From the NCBI GenBank assembly GCA_026129095.1, contig JAHCIT010000005.1, positions 1-64,000 of the forward strand: 64,000 nucleotides of DNA, in the 5' to 3' direction. Each line of letters opens with the position of its first letter. Position 1 is the first letter of the stretch. Both the position numbers and the translations under genes were made by a program. The notes under the pieces were generated by a model. It had not been told where the DNA came from, made no database searches, and saw only the letters and a list, made by a program, of their open reading frames with translations. Positions 52,948 to 61,160 of the stretch are shown here, piece by piece. The DNA is from Deltaproteobacteria bacterium. GTDB lineage: Bacteria > JAGRBM01 > JAHCIT01.

Positions 52948-54753
52948 ATGAGACTCAACTTTGACCGGAAATCTGCTTTGGGACTGGTTGCTGCCATCCT
53001 GCTGGTTGTCGCAGCAGGCACGGCTGCCTATCTCGATCTCCACCAGTTCCGCGACACAGTCAAACGCGTTTCACATAGCCATAGAGTTCTTCTGAAGTTG
53101 GAACATATTCGCTCGCTCATGCAGGATGAGCAGATCGGTGTACGTGGCTTCGTCATTACCGGTGACGCCCGCTCGCTGGAGACCTATTTCCATACGCGAG
53201 CAGTGATTTCCGATGAGCTGGGCAGCCTCCGCCGGCTGACATCCGATAACCCGGCATACCAGGCCCGCATCCAGAAACTGGAATCCCTGATTCGCCAGCG
53301 GTTCGACCTGAGCGAACAGATCATCAACCAGCGGAAAACCACCGGGGCAGAAACCGGGGAAGCCCTGTCTCTGATTACCCATGCCGCACAGTATATGGAA
53401 CGTATTCGCGGGATTGTCGATGCAATCGAAACCGGGGAAACCCGGTTCCTCGAAGAGCGTACCCGCCGGGCAGAAGCCGATTCCCGGATGACACTGATGA
53501 CGCTGGGGGTATTCGGAACGCTCGGGGTCGTGGCCATTGTCGCGTTTGTCATGCTGCTCAACCGGGAGCTCGGCCGCAGCCAGCAGTTCGAGCAGGCACT
53601 TCGCCGGGAAGAAGAACGGCTCAGATCCATCATGGACAACAGTCCGCTTGTCATTTTTCTAAAGGATACCGAAGGCCGCCACCAGTTCGTCAACCAGGAG
53701 TTCCTGGACGCCTTCCGGCTGGACCGTTCCCACGTCATCGGCCGTGCCGATAGGGAAATCTTTCCTCCTGAAATCGCCGACAAGTTCATGTCAAACGACC
53801 GCGAAGTAATGGCGACCGGCCATCCCGCCCAGTTCGAGGAAACCGCCAACCGTGATGGAGTCCCTCATATTTACTCTGTCGCCAAGTTCCCGCTCCGTGA
53901 GCCCGGCGGAAGGATATATGCCATTTGCGGCATGGCCTCCGACATTACTGAACGGAAGAAAGCCGAAGAAACGATCCGGGGGCTGAGCGATTCCCTCATT
54001 TCCCGCACCCAGCAGCTCGAAGCCGCCAATCACGAGCTTGAGGCTTTCAGTTATTCCGTTTCTCATGATCTCCGGGCACCACTCCGGAGCATCAATGGCT
54101 TCAGCCAGGCCCTGATAGAGGATTACCGGGACAAGCTGGAGCCCGCCGCACAGGACTATCTGAACCGGATCATGGTGGCCACCCGGCGCATGGGGCATCT
54201 CATTGACGATCTGCTGGAACTGTCACGGGTCACACGCGCTGACATATGCGGACAGTGGGTGGACCTGAGTGCTCTTGCCCGGAGCGTCATGGACGAACTC
54301 CGGCAGTCAGCACCCGGCCGGGAAGTCCACGCCACCATTAAAGATGGCATCTCCGGCTGGGGAGACACCAGACTCCTCCGGGTCATCCTGACAAACCTTC
54401 TTGGTAACGCCTGGAAGTTCACTTCAAAAACTCCTTGCCCATCCATTGAATTCGGGAGCATTGCGCATCCGGACGGCACTGCTACCATTTTTGTACGTGA
54501 CAACGGCGCCGGCTTCGACATGGCCCACGCAAAAAACCTCTTTGGCGTGTTTCAGCGCCTTCATTCTACATCAGAGTTCGAAGGAACAGGGATTGGCCTG
54601 GCGACCGTCCGGAGGATCGTGCAGCGGCACGGCGGTATGGTCCGGGGCGAAGGCCGGCCGGGTGAAGGCGCGGTATTTTACTTCACGCTGGGCCGCCCCC
54701 GGGTGTCTGCGGAAGGAGCAGCTGGTGAGCAGCAAATATATTCTGCTGGTTGA
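52948..54753 (+). CDS. CHASE3-PAS sensor histidine kinase
   Basis: This 601-aa protein has TM1 at about 10-27, a periplasmic four-helix CHASE3 domain (about 30-185, with the typical DEQIGVRGFVITGD), TM2 at about 190-207, a PAS domain (about 220-350), HisKA with the His in SVSHDLRAPLRSIN (about 374) and HATPase (NLLGNAWKFT, DNGAGFD, GIGLATV). It lacks its own receiver. The next gene, overlapping by 29 bases, is an Rcp1-type receiver, its clear partner. It senses a periplasmic or membrane signal. Confidence 0.92.
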   Translation: MRLNFDRKSALGLVAAILLVVAAGTAAYLDLHQFRDTVKRVSHSHRVLLKLEHIRSLMQDEQIGVRGFVITGDARSLETYFHTRAVISDELGSLRRLTSDNPAYQARIQKLESLIRQRFDLSEQIINQRKTTGAETGEALSLITHAAQYMERIRGIVDAIETGETRFLEERTRRAEADSRMTLMTLGVFGTLGVVAIVAFVMLLNRELGRSQQFEQALRREEERLRSIMDNSPLVIFLKDTEGRHQFVNQEFLDAFRLDRSHVIGRADREIFPPEIADKFMSNDREVMATGHPAQFEETANRDGVPHIYSVAKFPLREPGGRIYAICGMASDITERKKAEETIRGLSDSLISRTQQLEAANHELEAFSYSVSHDLRAPLRSINGFSQALIEDYRDKLEPAAQDYLNRIMVATRRMGHLIDDLLELSRVTRADICGQWVDLSALARSVMDELRQSAPGREVHATIKDGISGWGDTRLLRVILTNLLGNAWKFTSKTPCPSIEFGSIAHPDGTATIFVRDNGAGFDMAHAKNLFGVFQRLHSTSEFEGTGIGLATVRRIVQRHGGMVRGEGRPGEGAVFYFTLGRPRVSAEGAAGEQQIYSAG

Positions 54754-55162
54754 GGACAATCCCGATGACGAGGCGCTCACATTGCGTACGCTCCGCAAAT
54801 GTGGTCTTGCCAACGAAGTACATGTTGTCCGCGACGGTGCTGAAGCACTCGATTTTCTTTTCAAGGCCGGTCGCTACGAGAACCGGAGCCCCAATGACCT
54901 GCCAGCCCTGATCCTCCTGGATCTCAAGCTGCCGAAAATTGACGGGCTGGATGTCCTGAAGCGGATACGTGCGGATACCGGCACGAAGCTGCTGCCGGTC
55001 GTCATATTCACTTCATCGAAAGAGCAGCAGGATCTCCTTGCCGGGTATACGAATGGTGCAAACGGATATGTACGGAAGCCTGTTGATTTCGCCGAATTCG
55101 CCGAAGCGGTGGCGGCCCTTCACCTCTACTGGATGATTACCAACGAGCCCATCCCAAGGTGA
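54725..55162 (+). CDS. Rcp1-type single-domain response regulator
   Basis: The GTG start (AAGGAG 7 bases before) gives 145 aa. VEDNPDDEALTLRTLRKCG, the long loop before LILLDLKLPKIDG and YVRKPVDF identify the Rcp1/CheY-like subgroup that pairs with phytochrome-like and CHASE3 kinases. It overlaps the kinase gene by 29 bases, so translation is coupled. No output domain; it probably relays to the hybrid kinase encoded 15 bases later. Confidence 0.9.
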   Translation: MSSKYILLVEDNPDDEALTLRTLRKCGLANEVHVVRDGAEALDFLFKAGRYENRSPNDLPALILLDLKLPKIDGLDVLKRIRADTGTKLLPVVIFTSSKEQQDLLAGYTNGANGYVRKPVDFAEFAEAVAALHLYWMITNEPIPR

Positions 55163-55177
55163 TCCGGGAAAGTAACA

Positions 55178-57133
55178 ATGAGTGAGAGCCCGCAGATCAG
55201 GGTCCTTTTCATAGAAGATTCCGAGGATGACGCCCTGCTCGCCATCCGTGAAATCAGTCATGGCGGATTCTCCGTGGATTACCAGCGTGTGGAGACTGCT
55301 GATCAAATGCAGACGGCGCTGGAAAAATCCGAATGGGATGTGGTGATCTGCGACCATCACATGCCCAGGTTCAACAGCTTTTCCGCCTTGCGTCTCCTCA
55401 AGACGATGCGGCCCGACATCCCGTTCATTTCCGTGTCTGGTACGCTCGGAGAGGATATGGCCGTCGAGGCAATGCGGGCAGGTGCCTATGACTACATGAT
55501 CAAGTCCAACCTGAAGCGCCTCGTTCCCTCCATCAGCCGCGCACTTCGGGAAAACGAGAGCCGCAAGGCCCATCGGGCGGCCGAAGACCAGCTTCGCCTG
55601 CTGGAGGCCGCCATACGAGGCATTCATGAGGGTGTAGTGGTGACGGATGCCCGGCTTGATCCTCCCGGTCCAACCATCGTCTTCGTGAATGACTACCTCT
55701 GCCGGCTGACGGGGTATGCTCCAGGTGAACTGATCGGCAAAACCCCCCGCCTGTTCCAGGGATCCAAAACCGACCGGCAGTTGCTGGATTCACTGAAGAG
55801 GGCTCTCCGTTCCGGACAGCCATTCACTGGCGAAACGGTCAACTACCGGAAGGACAGATCTGAATACCTGGCGGAGTGGCATATTTCGCCGGTCAGGGAC
55901 CGCGATGGAAACATATCGAATTTCATCTCAACACAGCGGGATCTGACAGAACGCCGGCGGGCCGAGCAGCGGCACGCCGAAATGGAACGCCAGTTCCGGG
56001 TGGCCCAGAAACTGGAAGCGGTGGGCCAACTCGCTGGCGGCATTGCTCACGATTTCAACAATCTGCTGGTGGTCATCAACGGATACGCACAAATGCTCCG
56101 TAACAATCTCGCCGGCCAGGCCCGGCAGCAGGAAGATGCCGGGTTGATTCTCCAGGCAGGCGAGCGGGCCGCCGATCTCACACGGCGGCTGTTGACATTC
56201 AGCCGGCAGGACACCCGTAATCCACGCCGGACTACCCTGAATGATATTATCAAAGGGTTTGAGAAGATGCTCCGGCGGCTCGTCCGGGAAGACATAGACC
56301 TGCAATTCCACCTCGCATCCGATATCCGCCACATAAAGGTAGATCCGGGCCAAATGGAACAGATTCTGCTGAACCTCAGCATCAACGCATCCGATGCCAT
56401 GCCCCACGGCGGCATACTTGCGATTGAAAGCCGGAATGGGGAGCTGTCCGCATCCAACCTCAATCCACTTTTTGACGCAAAACCGGGGCATTACTCAGTC
56501 CTGACGGTTCGCGACAACGGCACTGGCATCAGCGAGGACATCCTGTCCCGTATTTACGAGCCGTTTTTCACCACCAAGGGAGACGGAAAAGGAACAGGCC
56601 TGGGGCTCGCCACCGTGCTTGGAATTGTGAAAGCCCACGGTGGCCTAATCCGGGTTCGCAGCCGCGAGGGCGAGGGAACCGAGTTCCAGATATATCTACC
56701 AGAGAATACCGCCGCACAGGAACAGTCCGCACGGCCTATCCAACCCGTGACCGGTGGTAGCGAGACTATACTGCTCGTCGAAGACCAGCCCGAGGTTCGG
56801 ACCGTAGCAGCACGCATACTGGCCGGGTTTGGCTACCAGGTGATAGAGGCGGGCAATGGCGAGGAAGCGCTCGAAGCCGCTGCACGGCATTCGGGACCAG
56901 TCCACCTGCTGCTTTCCGATGTAATCATGCCCCGGATGAGCGGTCCGGCACTGGCCGACCGCCTCCTGCAGCAGAGGCCGGATACCCGTGTCCTGTTCGT
57001 ATCCGGTCACATTTCGGACGTGACTGGCAAGCACGTTCTCCTGAATGAATCGTCCGAACTGCTCAGAAAACCCTACCATCCAGACGATCTGGCCAGAGCG
57101 GTGCGAAGCGCTCTTGACCGGAAAAGACCGTGA
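55178..57133 (+). CDS. REC-PAS-HK-REC hybrid histidine kinase
   Basis: This soluble 651-aa protein has an N-terminal receiver (EDSEDDA, Asp in VVICDHHMPRF, KSNL), PAS (about 140-265), HisKA with the His in GGIAHDFNNLLVV (about 290), HATPase (NLSINASDAMPHGG, DNGTGIS) and a C-terminal receiver (SDVIMPRMSG, RKPYHP). The PAS segment has GKTPRLFQG like LOV domains but lacks the photoactive Cys, so light sensing is unlikely. Its kinase core resembles that of the kinase at 41386, suggesting shared ancestry. It is last in the CHASE3 kinase operon and may be fed by Rcp1-type relay. Confidence 0.9.
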   Translation: MSESPQIRVLFIEDSEDDALLAIREISHGGFSVDYQRVETADQMQTALEKSEWDVVICDHHMPRFNSFSALRLLKTMRPDIPFISVSGTLGEDMAVEAMRAGAYDYMIKSNLKRLVPSISRALRENESRKAHRAAEDQLRLLEAAIRGIHEGVVVTDARLDPPGPTIVFVNDYLCRLTGYAPGELIGKTPRLFQGSKTDRQLLDSLKRALRSGQPFTGETVNYRKDRSEYLAEWHISPVRDRDGNISNFISTQRDLTERRRAEQRHAEMERQFRVAQKLEAVGQLAGGIAHDFNNLLVVINGYAQMLRNNLAGQARQQEDAGLILQAGERAADLTRRLLTFSRQDTRNPRRTTLNDIIKGFEKMLRRLVREDIDLQFHLASDIRHIKVDPGQMEQILLNLSINASDAMPHGGILAIESRNGELSASNLNPLFDAKPGHYSVLTVRDNGTGISEDILSRIYEPFFTTKGDGKGTGLGLATVLGIVKAHGGLIRVRSREGEGTEFQIYLPENTAAQEQSARPIQPVTGGSETILLVEDQPEVRTVAARILAGFGYQVIEAGNGEEALEAAARHSGPVHLLLSDVIMPRMSGPALADRLLQQRPDTRVLFVSGHISDVTGKHVLLNESSELLRKPYHPDDLARAVRSALDRKRP

Positions 57134-57264
57134 AATGCTGGGAACCAAGCAAACCCTGCGGCCTGTCCTTTATAATCAGCGCAGAACCTGCCGACCCAGA
57201 TGCCCCGGCGCGCCATACCCTTAGGAGATTGTCGTCTCCACTCCTTAACTGGAACCACACCCCT

Positions 57265-57510
57265 ACCCGCCCCGCCTCATATCAGCCTTATGCCCCCACA
57301 GGGCGCACATGACTTTGCTTTTTTGTCCGGAAACCTACGAACTTCTACGAACTGGCGCGGCGATTTCCCCGTAACTGGAGAGGGTTAAAGGGCCGGACTC
57401 TTAATCAGCGGGTCGCCGGTTCGAGCCCGGCATCTCCCACCACACCTTCCCCCGGCAGTTAAACCCCTCATATCCCTGTCAGATTGCAGGTTTGGGTCCA
57501 TCTCGGCCGG
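57265..57510 (+). repeat. Repeat copy C with tRNA-Lys(CTT) 3' half
   Basis: CTACGAAC occurs at 57335-57342 and 57345-57352, the tRNA-Lys 3' half at 57395-57442, then a right flank shared with copies A and B up to about TCTCGGCCGG (57510). It lies between the last signalling gene and moaA, so it forms the right edge of the signalling island. It is closer to copy B than to copy A. Confidence 0.8.
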
Positions 57511-57543
57511 GTCAGGTCGAAACCTGCCACCCGGGAGTTCTAA

Positions 57544-58509
57544 TCAGCCCCCAATTCCCGACATGGGAAATGCCTGTGTCCCCTGCTCGCCGCATTCGGG
57601 GTGAAAGGACCGCTTGCCAGCGATGATCTGCCGCAGTTTTCCTTCTGCCGCCGCTTCATCCTGTTCCCACTCCTGAAGCAGCGAGAGAATATCCACGCCG
57701 TCCGGTTCATACAGGCATCCCCTCAAACGGCCGTCGGCGGTCAGCCGGATACGGTTGCAGCGATCACAGAACGGCTCGGTTTCAGATGCAATGAAACCAA
57801 TTCTGCCGGCGCCGTTGGCAATCCTGAATTCGCGGGCTGGCCCAGAAGCATCCTCTCCAACGCATGGGATCAGATCAAACTCCCGTGCAATAATACGTCG
57901 TGCATGGTCAGCAGAAACGAACCTTGAATGCACGAATTCCGGCGCCGGACCGGTGTTCATCAGCTCGATGAACCGGACGGTGATGTTCCGGCTGACCGAA
58001 AAATTGCAGAAATCGACAAGTTCATCGTCGTTGATGCCCGCCATCAGGACCGTATTCACCTTCACCGGGGAAAGTCCCGCCTGTACGGCGGTATCGATAC
58101 CGGCGATGACTGCATCCAGCCGGTCCCTGCCGGTGATCTTCAGGAAGCGGTCCGGGCGAAGCGTGTCCAGGTGGATATTTATGCGATCAAGCCCGGCCTG
58201 ACGGAGCCGGTGCGCCTGCCTGGCCAGCCATTCTCCGTTCGTCGTCAGAGCGATATCCCTGATTTCCCGGTTCACACGGATCTGGCTGATAATCCCGGCA
58301 CAATCGGGACGGGAAAGCGGTTCGCCGCCCGTAAGGCGAACGCGGTTCACCCCGATCCGCGACAACATCCAGACAAGCCGGCTGATTGTCCTGGCCGGCA
58401 GGACCGGCAGCGACGGGGTTCCAGCCAGCCCTTCCGGCTGGCAGTATGCACATTTGAACGGGCACACCGGCGTTATTGACAGCCGCAAGCTGATGTCGCG
58501 TGTTGTCAC
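57544..58509 (-). CDS. moaA: GTP 3',8-cyclase MoaA (molybdenum cofactor synthesis)
   Basis: This radical SAM protein has C-x3-C-x2-C in CPFKCAYCQ, and a second cluster with C-x2-C-x13-C in CDRCNRIRLTADGRLRGC. The GG C-terminus (MSGIGG) needed for catalysis is present. The start is uncertain: GTG at 58509 gives 321 aa and begins 9 residues before the core; the frame stays open to an ATG at 58653 inside tatA. It makes the first intermediate of molybdopterin, fitting the molybdoenzyme genes upstream. It is the last gene of the operon. Confidence 0.92.
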   Translation of the reverse strand: MTTRDISLRLSITPVCPFKCAYCQPEGLAGTPSLPVLPARTISRLVWMLSRIGVNRVRLTGGEPLSRPDCAGIISQIRVNREIRDIALTTNGEWLARQAHRLRQAGLDRINIHLDTLRPDRFLKITGRDRLDAVIAGIDTAVQAGLSPVKVNTVLMAGINDDELVDFCNFSVSRNITVRFIELMNTGPAPEFVHSRFVSADHARRIIAREFDLIPCVGEDASGPAREFRIANGAGRIGFIASETEPFCDRCNRIRLTADGRLRGCLYEPDGVDILSLLQEWEQDEAAAEGKLRQIIAGKRSFHPECGEQGTQAFPMSGIGG

Positions 58510-58552
58510 CCCAGCCGTCAAATGGCACCCGCTCTTCTGTCCTTCCGGGATT

Positions 58553-58711
58553 TTACGAACTCCCGCTTTCGTCGTTGCCACGCAGGGAATCCCGCAACGA
58601 CCTGATTCCCCGGCCAATGGAGCTTCCCAGCGCAGGCAGCTTGCTGCCCCCAAACAGGAAGAGAAGCATGACCAGGAGAACGATCAGTTCTGTCGTGCCT
58701 ATTCCCAGCAT
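58553..58711 (-). CDS. tatA: TatA-type twin-arginine translocase component
   Basis: This 52-aa protein has a single TM helix (LIVLLVMLLFLFG), the hinge GGSKLPALGSSIG and an amphipathic helix (RGIRSLRDSLRG), the TatA/E layout. It overlaps the cytochrome gene by 13 bases. The Tat pathway exports folded Mo-cofactor proteins, so an operon-linked TatA supports export of the catalytic subunit. TatA proteins are usually 60-90 aa; the tail here is short. Confidence 0.85.
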   Translation of the reverse strand: MLGIGTTELIVLLVMLLFLFGGSKLPALGSSIGRGIRSLRDSLRGNDESGSS

Positions 58712-60366
58712 GAAACACCTCGCCTGGCCCGGGAACGTGCCCAACGCCTGCGGATCACAAAGGCTGGTACAAGTGCAACCAGCAACAGCACGGTCCCGGA
58801 ATCGGCAGCAACCCCCATGCCGCATCCACTTCCATTCTTTCCGGATGGTGCGCCTTTCAGCGCATCCGGGGATTCCAGATTGAACGAATGCCATCCAGAT
58901 ACGAGTTTCTGGCCGTTCCGGTCGCCCTCCCGGCCATCCCACACGGCAACAGCGATCCGCAAGGCATCAGCGGCTTCGCGGGTAAACTGGACATCACCTG
59001 CACCAGCGGTCCGGAGCCGCCGCCTGAAGACAACCCGCCACTTTCCATCGGCCCAGATACCCCGCCCCTCGACGTCCTGATCGGATTCCATCTGTGAGGT
59101 CAGACTTCCCTGGCCAGCCGAATTGAGATCTTCGACCGGGCTCCTCCGCGTACGGCTTGCCATTGGATTGTTTGCCGCCCAGCCCGTGAGGAAAACCTTC
59201 TGTTCCGTGGCTTCCCGTGGATACTGGTCGATCGCGTTCCCCGAGTACTGGCTGGCTATATCCCCAAAGCGGGCCGCATCCTGCTGCCAGTCGGCGCGCC
59301 AGTGCCAGATATTGACCAGCTTGCTCTTCTCACCCATCCCGTAAAACGGCGCGCTGCTGTCAGCAGATACCGGTAAAACCGGAAACTGGAGCGCTACCGA
59401 GTCGCGGAAATCCTCGGTCCTGAGCACGGACCGGTCGGCCAGTTCATCAGGCCATTCGACCAGGAAGCCGATCTCTCTGCCATTGGTAAGGCCGCGGACA
59501 ATCACATAGTCAGGCGCCCGGTCACGCTCCCACAGGGGCCGCACCGGAACCGGTACACCCGGAGCGAGGTGCCAGACAGGATCGGCTGGATCGACAGGAA
59601 CTTCACCACTGATTCCATTCACCGGTACGAGGCCGTCACCGGGGCGTACCAGGTGAGCTGGCTTGATGGCCAATGACTGGACGTAATGTACCAGATCCCA
59701 GGTATCCCGCTCACTCAGGCCGTAGCCCGCCATCGGGGTTCCTTCCAGACCCACCATGATTGCCCGGTAGATATCTGCAGGCTGCTTGCCTCCCCGGATA
59801 CGGTCTCCAAACGAAAAATTCCTTGGACGGGCAGGATAGCCATCATCCCCCTTCAGGCCCATTGCAGACTGTCCATCGCCTCTACCCGAAACCCCGTGGC
59901 AGGTATCGCAGGCGTTGACCTTGTACAGTTTCTTCCCGCGTTCAAGGCTTTCCTGATCCACTGGAGGCTGAGGACCAATGGCGATTGGCTCTCCCGGTTC
60001 TTCCTCCTGAAACCGGGTGGAAAATGACTTGACGTGCTGGAGAAGTCCCTTGAGCTCGGCATCGGTAAGCATGTCCCAGTTGGGCATGGATGTTCCGGGA
60101 ATGCCTGCCTTGAGAACTCTCAGCAGATCCTGATCTGTCGGGAGCGAACCTATGGAAGTGGATTTGAACTTGTAAACCCCCTGCGTAAAGTCACGCGGTT
60201 TGGGGCTGAGCAGATAAGCGGCTGTTCCTTTGCCGTCACCATTTACTCCATGGCACACGGAGCACTTCGAAGCGAACAGTTCAGCAGCCGGAGCCGTTTG
60301 CGCCACGGCGTGGCTGGTGGAGATCACAATTACAACAGGCAGTAACCAGTAGAACCAGCGGGACAT
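58699..60366 (-). CDS. Diheme cytochrome c with ethylbenzene-dehydrogenase-type heme domain
   Basis: A signal peptide (MSRWFYWLLPVVIVIS...VAQ) is followed by two class I cytochrome c domains with CSVCH (about 35) and CDTCH (about 150), and Met ligands likely in TSMPNWD and TPMAGYG. Then comes a region like the gamma subunit of ethylbenzene/dimethyl sulfide dehydrogenases (about 270-500, heme b site unverified; IWHWRADWQQD is typical). The C-terminus is a sorting-type tail: GCGMG, a TM helix (VLLLVALVPAFVI) and Arg cluster. It would shuttle electrons between the Fe-S subunit and the periplasmic pool while anchored. Confidence 0.82.
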   Translation of the reverse strand: MSRWFYWLLPVVIVISTSHAVAQTAPAAELFASKCSVCHGVNGDGKGTAAYLLSPKPRDFTQGVYKFKSTSIGSLPTDQDLLRVLKAGIPGTSMPNWDMLTDAELKGLLQHVKSFSTRFQEEEPGEPIAIGPQPPVDQESLERGKKLYKVNACDTCHGVSGRGDGQSAMGLKGDDGYPARPRNFSFGDRIRGGKQPADIYRAIMVGLEGTPMAGYGLSERDTWDLVHYVQSLAIKPAHLVRPGDGLVPVNGISGEVPVDPADPVWHLAPGVPVPVRPLWERDRAPDYVIVRGLTNGREIGFLVEWPDELADRSVLRTEDFRDSVALQFPVLPVSADSSAPFYGMGEKSKLVNIWHWRADWQQDAARFGDIASQYSGNAIDQYPREATEQKVFLTGWAANNPMASRTRRSPVEDLNSAGQGSLTSQMESDQDVEGRGIWADGKWRVVFRRRLRTAGAGDVQFTREAADALRIAVAVWDGREGDRNGQKLVSGWHSFNLESPDALKGAPSGKNGSGCGMGVAADSGTVLLLVALVPAFVIRRRWARSRARRGVSCWE

Positions 60367-60380
60367 CATCGCAGCCTCCA

Positions 60381-61148
60381 TCAAAAAAGCTCGTAATCCT
60401 GATCTGTTGCCGGTGCGGCACCGCAGCCGAAAACGTCAGGGGCGTGTTCCTCGGCAATTCTTTCTGTGGGGGGCGGGGCGAGATCCGGGGATATGCCCTG
60501 GATCCCGAGAAGTTCTATTTCCCGGTTTACAGCCAGTTTTCCCAGGCTTGCGGCGGCGAGATAACACTCGCCAGCGGCGCTTTTCCCGATACGATCAAAA
60601 ACAACAGGCACCCAGCGTCCGGCATGCTCCTCGACAAAACGCCGGCGAGCCTCTTCACAGATCAGGGCATCTTCCAGCCGTCCATCATCCCGCGCCAACG
60701 CCTCCTTGTGATTGAGAAGCGCCAGAAATTCGAGTTCAGGCCCCAGATGATCGGGGCGTTCGGCAAATTCTGATGACGGTTTGGCACCGAACGCCAGGTA
60801 GAAGCCGGCGATGTCGGCGAGTGTCTGGGACTGGGAAAAAGTGCTGGCGCCAAGATAGGACGTCTCGTAGGGCGACAGCGCACCTGCGGGAACATGCCCG
60901 AATGTCCGGGGATAGAGTCCCCGCAGGTTATCCGCCGCCGCCTGGCGTCTGATCTCGGCAACAAGTGCCTGCCCGTTTGCTATCGGATTCCCCATCATCC
61001 CAAGCAGGTCGGAAACGACCTCGCATTCGGAACAGATGGCTGCCGTATCCGGCCCGTCGGAAGAATCCATGAAGACAAGCGCAAGTAATCCGAATAGCCG
61101 GCTGTGTGTCACGAGATCGAGTAGTTTGCTGTCGTCGTCCATATACAC
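60381..61148 (-). CDS. TorD/NarJ-like molybdoenzyme chaperone
   Basis: The 255-aa all-helical protein has the family pattern ...SPYETSYLG..., then ERPDHLGPELEFLALLNHKE (the ExPDHxxxExE(F/Y)L motif), and a conserved helix with FYLAFG. Such chaperones bind the Tat signal of the catalytic subunit until cofactor insertion is done. It begins 13 bases after the Fe-S subunit gene. Met1 or Met3 is the start. Confidence 0.88.
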   Translation of the reverse strand: MYMDDDSKLLDLVTHSRLFGLLALVFMDSSDGPDTAAICSECEVVSDLLGMMGNPIANGQALVAEIRRQAAADNLRGLYPRTFGHVPAGALSPYETSYLGASTFSQSQTLADIAGFYLAFGAKPSSEFAERPDHLGPELEFLALLNHKEALARDDGRLEDALICEEARRRFVEEHAGRWVPVVFDRIGKSAAGECYLAAASLGKLAVNREIELLGIQGISPDLAPPPTERIAEEHAPDVFGCGAAPATDQDYELF

Positions 61149-61160
61149 TCCGGTAGCCGC

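Noticed and set aside
55178-57133. Blue-light LOV sensor
   Set aside because: The PAS segment has a LOV-like LFQG stretch but lacks the reactive Cys needed for the flavin adduct.
36616-57442. Three tRNA-Lys genes (36616, 40722, 57395)
   Set aside because: Each has only the 3' half; the bases 5' to the anticodon do not pair with the anticodon-stem 3' strand and no GGGAGAT acceptor strand with D-arm precedes.
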